Notes under the pieces: model-generated
Told to the model about the DNA's origin: nothing
Seen by the model: only the letters and a program-made list of their open reading frames with translations
The model's database searches: none
Position numbers and translations under genes: made by a program
Assembly: GCA_026874595.1 (NCBI GenBank)
Contig: CM049316.1
Span: 69,675,676-69,739,675 of the forward strand
Direction: 5' to 3'
DNA: 64,000 nucleotides
DNA from: Sipunculus nudus
Taxonomy: Eukaryota > Annelida > Sipuncula > Golfingiida > Sipunculidae
Shown here: positions 57,982 to 64,000 of the stretch, piece by piece
How positions within the stretch are numbered: position 1 is the stretch's first letter
Layout: every line of letters starts with the position of its first letter

Positions 57982-60039
57982 CTGATTTTCAGAAAAAAGA
58001 AGAGGTGTCACTTTGTATGGACCATGGTATTATAATGCATGACACAAGTCCTTTCGTGTGATATTATGCATGTTGTGTTCTTGGCTGCCTGTCCTTGGTG
58101 AAAGCCACATTAAAAAACTATTATTTATTTTTTTTTTTAATTTTAAACTGAGATTTTATGGAAAATGAAGAGGTATCACTCTGTAGTCTGTACATGTAAG
58201 AATGTTATATGTACAGGTATACTTGTAAAACAGATAACCAGGTCCTCCTTGGCCTATTTATTTTTTTCTGATTTATCTTGGTATGGGTTAAATTAGCAAG
58301 TGAAAAAAATATATAATAATCCCTTCAATGATTTATAATTTCATTATTTTACACACACCCACACACAGAGCCTGCAGTGAGAAGTCTAACTGCATGTTAT
58401 AATGAGGTGTATGTATCCATTCGATGGATACCTGCTGCATATGAAGCTTCAAGTAAACTGGAGAAAGTAAATCCTGTACAGGGCTAAAATTCCTGTAAAA
58501 TCCAATATTGTGTTTCTAACAGGGAAGTTTACGCCTTCAGGGGCAAAAAATTTTAATGTATTCGCCTGAACAATAAATTTTGTTGTAACTCCTGCTTTAC
58601 TGCCTAAACAGTACTCACTTTAAAAGTTTACCTTTCCTGGACCTGACAGTTGTTCCTTAAGTTGGGACAATTGCCAGGTGGCGTGTGTGATGCATCATTC
58701 TCTGTACAGAAATTTATCATGAATGCTAAGGATAACCACAACATATCTTGACTCTGTGCTGGAGGCTGAAAACGGGTATGACATTTTATGTTGGGGAAAT
58801 CCCCTCCAGACATGCTTGTTTTTACCGCTTAAGATCTAAACCTACCTGATTCAACTGTTTAATGGACATGAAAATTATAAAGTGGTATGTTGTGTTACCA
58901 TATGATACAAATATTTTTGTATTCTTTTGTATTCTTCAGTTTTAGCTGGGAGATTATTGTTTAATTGTCCAGTGGCATGTCTCAAGATTTCATACACCTC
59001 GTACTAGGGCTCTCTCAGCGGAGGGCACCAGAGCGCAAGGAGAGAGCACAAAAGCTATGGGCTATGAGAAGTCGGTAAAAAATGAACAACTGTTATGCTT
59101 CACTATGAGTCTTTTACCCTTACAAGCTATAGTGTGATTATATAGAGCAAAACACAGTAAATGGTTTAATGGAGTTTAGCTGAATCAAGTTGACAGTGTG
59201 CAGTCTTGGATGCCAGATCGACAATTTTTTTGCTTGTGTGAATTGCCACATTATGATCGATATAGTTTCCCTGATAGGCCTATAAGACACATATGGTATA
59301 TTTTCTTCTTTAATGTTGTCTTGTAAAAAACAGGTGGGCCAGTGCGCTAAACAATGTAATTATGTTATCCACATAACGTTTTAAATCTATCATAAACCTG
59401 TATTGCTTGTTTATATCCCAGGGAAGCAATCTTTGGTTCACCTAGAGCCCATCCCTAAAACTAGAGGGACATTTGCCATCACTGGAGTGATTCACCAAAA
59501 GTGAATCAGCAGACTCCTTGCCGGCTTCACTGGTTTTCCAATACTTCACCTGCAACCTGCCTCATACTTCCGCAAAGTCTTTCTTATCTCACAACTTATG
59601 ACACAAGTCTCAAAAATATGAAGTTGAATATGAATATGAATTCACTATTTGTCTCGACCAGGACTGATAGACAAATGAAGTAATTGCAACTTGCAAGTGT
59701 CGTCCCTAAGAAAGGTGCGCGAGTTATTCTTCAGTCATTTTTAAAAACACACGAGCAACAAATCTTCAGCATCCATGATTTACAGATTTCAAAGTTATGC
59801 CTTAACTCCAGCATGTTTTATTGTTTACATGGGCGATAATTGGGGTTTGCTAGCTACAGATGCATAAATTTACCCTTCTGTCACTTGATGGGACGGTTCG
59901 AACTTTCTTCTTTCCACCTTGTATGATCGCTTAATTAACGACACCAGAATAATCATGTTATCCGAAGTTATGCGGAGCACAAGCCAAAGGGAGCCGACAT
60001 AAGTTATTTTTACCCACTTGACCTTTCAAGGTCACTTAC
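57982..60039 (-). other. Candidate 5'-UTR intron carrying a nested element
   Basis: A minus-strand donor (CTCTG|GTAAGT) at 60039 and the acceptor ending at 57982 would define a 2.06-kb intron between a non-coding first exon and the ATG exon. The 678-bp element at 58387-59064 lies within it. Transcript evidence would be needed; only the consensus splice sites are seen. The rest of the interval shows no gene. Confidence 0.4.
58387..59064 (+). mobile_element. Small non-autonomous element with 9-bp target duplication
   Basis: It is flanked by TGAGAAGTC at 58378-58386 and 59065-59073. Its first ~36 bases (TAACTGCATGTTATAATG and on) match 51265-51300. Its remainder from ATGGATACC onward matches 60074-60735 at roughly 85-90% identity by eye; both matches stop at the duplication. 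So it equals the two ends of the 9.5-kb element with the middle removed. An 8-bp hairpin (GCTCTCTC...GAGAGAGC) lies near its right end. Terminal inverted repeats are weak or absent. It encodes nothing. Confidence 0.65.
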
Positions 60040-60048
60040 CAGAGCACA

Positions 60049-60058
60049 TCTCGCGAGA
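60049..60058. promoter_or_regulatory. TCTCGCGAGA core-promoter palindrome
   Basis: An exact TCTCGCGAGA lies 9 bases upstream of the candidate minus-strand splice donor (exon end 60040). This motif marks a class of animal promoters (bound by BANP/Kaiso-type factors). Its place near the right end of the large element suggests the promoter of the SAP-SWIM-YqaJ-PHD gene, though so short an exon after it would be unusual. Confidence 0.4.
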
Positions 60059-60735
60059 CCGCGATTTGGCTTATTCCATGGATACCCGCCGCATATGAAG
60101 CTTCAAGTAAATTGGAGAACGTAAATCGTATTCTGGGCAAAAATTCCTATAAAATCCAATATTGTGTTTGTAACAGGAAAGCTTACGTCTTCGGGGGCAA
60201 AAAATTGCTAATGTATTCGCTTGAACAAGAAATTTTGTTGTAACCCCTGCTTTAATGCCTAAACAGAACCCACTCTAAAATTTTACTTTCCCTGGACCTA
60301 AAAGTTGTTCTTAAAGTTGGGACAGTCGCCAGGTGACGTGTGTGATGCATCATTCTCCGTACAGAAATTTACCATTAATGCTAAGGATAAACACAACATA
60401 TCTTGACTCTGCGCTGGAGGTTGAAAACGTGTATGACGTTTTAATACGTTGGGGAACCCATAGGAAATCCCCACAAGACATGCTTGTTTTTACCGCTTGA
60501 GATCTAGACCTACCTGATTCAACTGTTTAATGGACATGACGATTTTAAAGTGGTATGTTGTGTTACCATATGATACAAATATGTTTGTATTCTTATATAT
60601 GACACATTTTTAGCTGGGAGATTATTGTTTTATTGTCCAGTGGCATGTCTCCAGTTTTCAAACACCTCGTACTAAGGCTCTCTCAGCGGAGAGAACCGCA
60701 GCGCAAGGAGAGAGCACGAAAGCTATGGACTATAG

Positions 60736-62140
60736 ATGCCGATGACGAAAAAACTTGTAAACTTGCATAACTGGGAAACTGGTTTTAACGGTCCAAATGA
60801 CCGAAATCGCAAGTAAAGGGATTACCTCCATTTCCCCAATATACAACAGTACCCGAAGTGCTACCCTGTTCTGTAGTGGTACATGTGTACTACTACAGGA
60901 CACTGGGCTGTACCAGTACAGGCCACTGTGCTACCCCTTATCTGGCCAATCATGGGGCTTCATGCCTGACTTGAGGCATGGGAGGAGAAGGGCTACCAGG
61001 GCAATCAGTGTGTCTGGAGCTGGTGCCAGACCTCAAATGATGAGTACACAGTGGTCAGCTGATTATTTGCTTTGTAATAACTAAAGTATTAAGATAACAA
61101 AAACAATGGTACTCTCTCCCTCTCTATTTCTGTCTCTCATTCTCTCTCCCTCTTTCTTTCGTTCCCACCCTCACTTTCTCTCTTTCCCATTCTCTCCCCC
61201 TCTCTCTCTCTATCTATGGTTCTCTTTTTCTCTCTCTTTATCTCTTCCTCTATTTCTCTTTCTCATTCTTTCTTTTTCTCTTCTCTTTTTAATAGTGCTC
61301 CTATAGCTATATTCATAGATACATATAACTGTAATACAATATGTAGAATGATCTATTGTGCTCAGATATCCATATTAATAGATACATATACTTGTAATAT
61401 GTATACACAGTATAAATATATCTAAAACATGTAAATATATCTGTGGACATTCAGGCCTACATGTTTTATTATTTATTTATTGTGTTTGTAGCTTACTGTA
61501 CACATCAAACACTGAAGTACTGTGTAAAATGTAATATGCTTGTCTGTGCAATGGTAACATATGTAAAGTTGATTGATTTGCAGAATAATGGAGTGGTTTT
61601 ATTCCAAACTGATTGTGGATTCTTTAAATGGATACAAAATGTGATACAAAAATTTTGCATGATGTCATACATGATCTGTGTAAAAAATACAAAAATTTGT
61701 GTCCCTGTGTATATAGTAATACATTAATGGTTGTATAATAAAAGAGGTTATTGCTTTTCTTTATTTGAAAAATTAAAAAGAGAATCTTATATGATACATG
61801 TCATATGTAATGAAAATGTTGAACTGGAATTTAGTACCAGAATTGCTATTTGATCTTTTTATATCTTAGAACTATTTATATCTAATGTTATGATTATAGG
61901 ATATGGTCAGTTAACAATGCTAATCATAATTAGATGATACAGTACTGATTGACATGTTTGTTTACCTTACTTTGTTTAATTAGAGATAGTATATCACTTT
62001 TCTTCATAATGTTTTATATATATTATTTGAAAGAATGATACATGGCTTATAGAAGCTTGTAGCTGCTAGTCCAGCCCGTGTCATGGATTTAAGACACCAG
62101 ATGGATCCATGAATCTAAGACACTAGGTCAGTTAATTAGA
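60736..62140. repeat. Non-coding interval with a CT-rich tract
   Basis: A pyrimidine-rich (CT/TCTC)n tract fills about 61105-61290; the plus-strand frames there (mostly L, S, F) are its translation. The remaining ~1.2 kb shows no gene or family repeat that I recognise. Confidence 0.55.
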
Positions 62141-62965
62141 TGTTATATCTGTTTCTTCTGTTATCACATATTTGTCCACTGTACCAGATTCTATTAAATA
62201 TGCCACCCAGAGTTTGTATAGCACAGCCTGGCATTTGTGTGACTGTCCGTCTTTTAGGGGAGAGCAAATTACCAGTACCAAGCTTAAAATCTTGTTTCAG
62301 CCCAGTGCAGCAATAAATGGGATTTAGTCTTGTAAACTATCCCTAGCTTATCAACAGTTGCACCCAGTAAGTTGTCAGAATTGGTTACAATGTCATTTGT
62401 TATTTCATTAAGTCTTGATTAAGTTTACTGTCTGGTAATTATGTTAAGATATTCAGATGTATGAATGCCTACAATTTTTTCTAGCTCCTGAATGGACAAT
62501 CTTTAGTATCCAGGTCAAAAGCTTGTATTTTAATATTCAATAGGGTAACTTCAGGTATCTGGTTGGTTGAACTGATGGACAGACCTGTATATAAGCACAG
62601 CCAGATTTTACTCTGGGAGCACTTCGGCATATTTTCTAAATTCATAAATGGCTCCGTTTCAATAGATTAGTTTTAAGGAAAGATCAACAGATCATAGTGT
62701 AGTTAGCAAGTTTCACTTTTATTTTTTTTTTTATGTTCTGCTGGAATGAACATTATTGTATGAATCATCAGAATAAATCTTCAGTTTTACCATAAAATTG
62801 GACTTTCATTGGACTTGTGTGAACAGGAAAGTGGAATGGAAACAAATCTGAATGCATTTTCAAACTTTGAGCTAATTTCCCCGTTCCATTGGGATCCTCA
62901 GGTGATGATAGAGAGGAGGGAACGTAACATTCCTCAGGTGATGATAGAGAGGAGGGAACGTAACA
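62141..62965 (+). mobile_element. 5' LTR of a Ty3/gypsy-type retrotransposon
   Basis: The borders are TGTTATATC at the left and CGTAACA at the right, giving TG...CA ends with a 5-base inverted terminus (TGTTA/TAACA), 825 bases. A TATA box (TGTATATAAGCACAG, about 62587) and AATAAA (about 62773) are in the expected order. The right end contains a 34-36 base tandem duplication (CTCAGGTGATGATAGAGAGG and following, twice), each copy ending GTAACAT. The 3' LTR is outside the window, so the borders rest on these signals and the adjacent primer-binding site. Confidence 0.65.
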
Positions 62966-62982
62966 TGGTGGAGAATCCGAAG
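62966..62982 (+). other. Candidate primer-binding site
   Basis: TGGTGGAGAATCCGAAG starts directly after the LTR's final CA. Retrotransposon primer-binding sites begin TGG, complementary to a tRNA CCA end. The tRNA was not identified. Confidence 0.5.
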
Positions 62983-63043
62983 TAAGTAATATCGTTTTTT
63001 TTTGGGACTGATATGAAGAACATTTTAAACTCTCTCTGTGAAA

Positions 63044-64000
63044 ATGCAAGCATGCAATGATTCTTATTCTGAAGATACTTCTATTTTATTGGACAATCTA
63101 TTATTTGCAACAGATCTGTGCTCAGTTGTACCAGATTTAGAATTACCATCAATTGAAATTCCACTACCTGAAATTCCACTTCCTGAAATTAATAGAGAAG
63201 AGACAGTAATCATGGCAATGCCAAACAAACTATCAGTGAGAAAATTTCATGGACTTTCCAGTGAACACCCAGAAGAATTTTTAAGTGAATTCGAGTCATA
63301 TGCTACCTTAAATCAATTAAATGGACATAATGGTGATGCTAGAAAAGTGGCTGCATTTCACCTTCAGTTATCAGGACCTGCCCTTGTGTGGTACAATTCT
63401 TTATCACCAAATGTCAAGGCTTCATGGGACAATCTGTTACAGGCCTATAAAGAAAATTACATTAACATTCAGGCAGAGAACAATCCAGCACTACTTGCTG
63501 TTGCCTAAACTTTTGAAAAATTAACCTTGTTGCCTGGACAGCCAATCGAGGAATTCCACAGTGAACTCGTAGCTAAGGCTTTTCGTTTGGGTAAACCACC
63601 CAGGGACATTTTGCTTAAGTTTATATCCGGACTTCCTGAAAAATTAGCATTCTTCGTACGTGCTGGCGGGTCAGCTGACCATTATGCTGCACTCCAGTCA
63701 GCAAAACTTGGAGAGGCACATGGATATCGGTCACATGGTGCCACGGTCAACCAGATGAATGTAAAATCAACAAATCTTGGCAATAGTAATCTCGAAGAAT
63801 TACAGAAGCAGGTATCAGAATTAACAAATGTAGTCAAAAAGTTAACCACATCAACAGCAAATTCACAGCCTCGTACCGTCGGGAGAAGAACCCGGTGGCA
63901 CCAAAACAGACAACCCAGTACACAAGAAACCCTGCAGGCAACAACCAGAAATGGGCAACGGTGTTACAGGTGTGGTGGTCTTGGGCATCTTCAGCGGCAG
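63044..64000 (+). pseudogene. Ty3/gypsy gag, interrupted by a stop, runs off the window
   Basis: The frame starts at the ATG at 63044 (the GTG two codons before is not needed). It is open to TAA at 63506-63508, then open again in the same frame to the window end. The first part has an acidic N-terminus with LPEIPLPEI repeats, then a retrotransposon-gag capsid-like region (VRKFHGLSSEHPEEFLSEFE; GPALVWYNSLS). After the stop, gag-like sequence continues (PGQPIEEFHSELVAKAF). A CCHC zinc knuckle begins at the very end (CYRCGGLGH; last cysteine beyond the window). Gag would form the particle and bind the element's RNA. The single TAA makes this copy defective unless it is read through; protease and polymerase would lie beyond 64000. 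Confidence 0.75.

Larger units (their letters stand above)
51265..60735 (+). mobile_element. Putative two-gene DNA transposon (9.5 kb)
   Basis: The borders are inferred: 51265-51299 matches the left end, and about 60073-60735 the rest, of the small element at 58387-59064, which has a target duplication. Between them lie a THAP/DDE transposase gene (+) and a SAP-SWIM-YqaJ-PHD gene (-), converging, each apparently with a 5' non-coding exon near its end of the element. A THAP-DDE transposase paired with a YqaJ-domain protein is, from memory, reported for ISL2EU-type transposons. I could not find a target duplication for the large element or long terminal inverted repeats, so borders and class are provisional. 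Confidence 0.55.

Noticed and set aside
57979-58011. Upstream ATG giving 11 extra residues for the SAP-SWIM-YqaJ-PHD protein
   Set aside because: The extra codons cover a pyrimidine-rich tract and CAG acceptor, so they are probably intron. Kept only as an alternative.
51265-60735. A target duplication for the large two-gene element
   Set aside because: The bases outside the inferred borders (GAAAAAAAC and TAGATGCCG) do not match, so none is claimed.
61106-61425. Leucine/serine/phenylalanine-rich frames that look like membrane proteins
   Set aside because: They are translations of a CT-rich low-complexity tract.

Overview
The window is AT-rich eukaryotic DNA with no bacterial-style gene packing. 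It holds spliced transposon genes, many long (TA)n and poly-C tracts, and dense layers of dispersed repeats. The repeats have a 5' hairpin followed by CCGTC-rich DNA, and bodies of divergent tandem repeats; such elements are familiar to me from bivalve and other mollusc genomes, so a marine bivalve is the most likely source. This is inference; the window has no mitochondrial, rRNA or well-known host gene to confirm it. Almost all short reading frames here are accidents inside repeats.

Positions 1-46.6 kb are mostly built from at least five families of non-autonomous elements, named A to E here. All share one plan: a T-run at the 5' end, usually a 5' hairpin, a CCGTC-rich stretch, a tandem-repeat body, a 3' copy of the 5' terminus in inverted orientation, a short terminal hairpin, and an end in CTAG or CTTG before host Ts. 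Because the same host sequences also occur uninterrupted in the window, several insertions can be compared with their empty sites. Each went in at A|T or within a T-run, with no target-site duplication. This matches Helitron2/Helentron-type elements, not cut-and-paste MITEs. Elements sit inside one another four deep (about 19.1-41.0 kb). A 12-bp palindrome, GGTGGCGCCACC, recurs in several otherwise different families. A probable last exon of an unrecognised host gene lies at 15.1-15.5 kb, and a solo LTR at 9.6-10.4 kb.

Positions 41.0-51.3 kb hold a 2-kb terminal-inverted-repeat element full of CTGCAG-rich minisatellite, a complete A-type element with nuclear-receptor-like DR1 motifs, the 5' end of a Tigger/pogo transposon, a perfect 172-bp palindrome with a hammerhead-ribozyme-like fold in each arm, and a 400-bp MITE.

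Positions 51.3-60.7 kb look like one large DNA transposon with two convergent genes. One encodes a 559-aa THAP/HTH/DDE transposase (+). The other (-) is a two-coding-exon gene whose product combines SAP, SWIM zinc finger, YqaJ-type nuclease and PHD finger. The SWIM motif only appears when the intron is removed. Both genes seem to start with a non-coding exon near an end of the element. A 678-bp element with a 9-bp target duplication sits inside it and carries just the two ends of the large one, as expected of an internally deleted relative.

Positions 62.1-64.0 kb hold the 5' LTR, primer-binding site and start of gag of a Ty3/gypsy-type retrotransposon, with one in-frame stop. It runs off the window.
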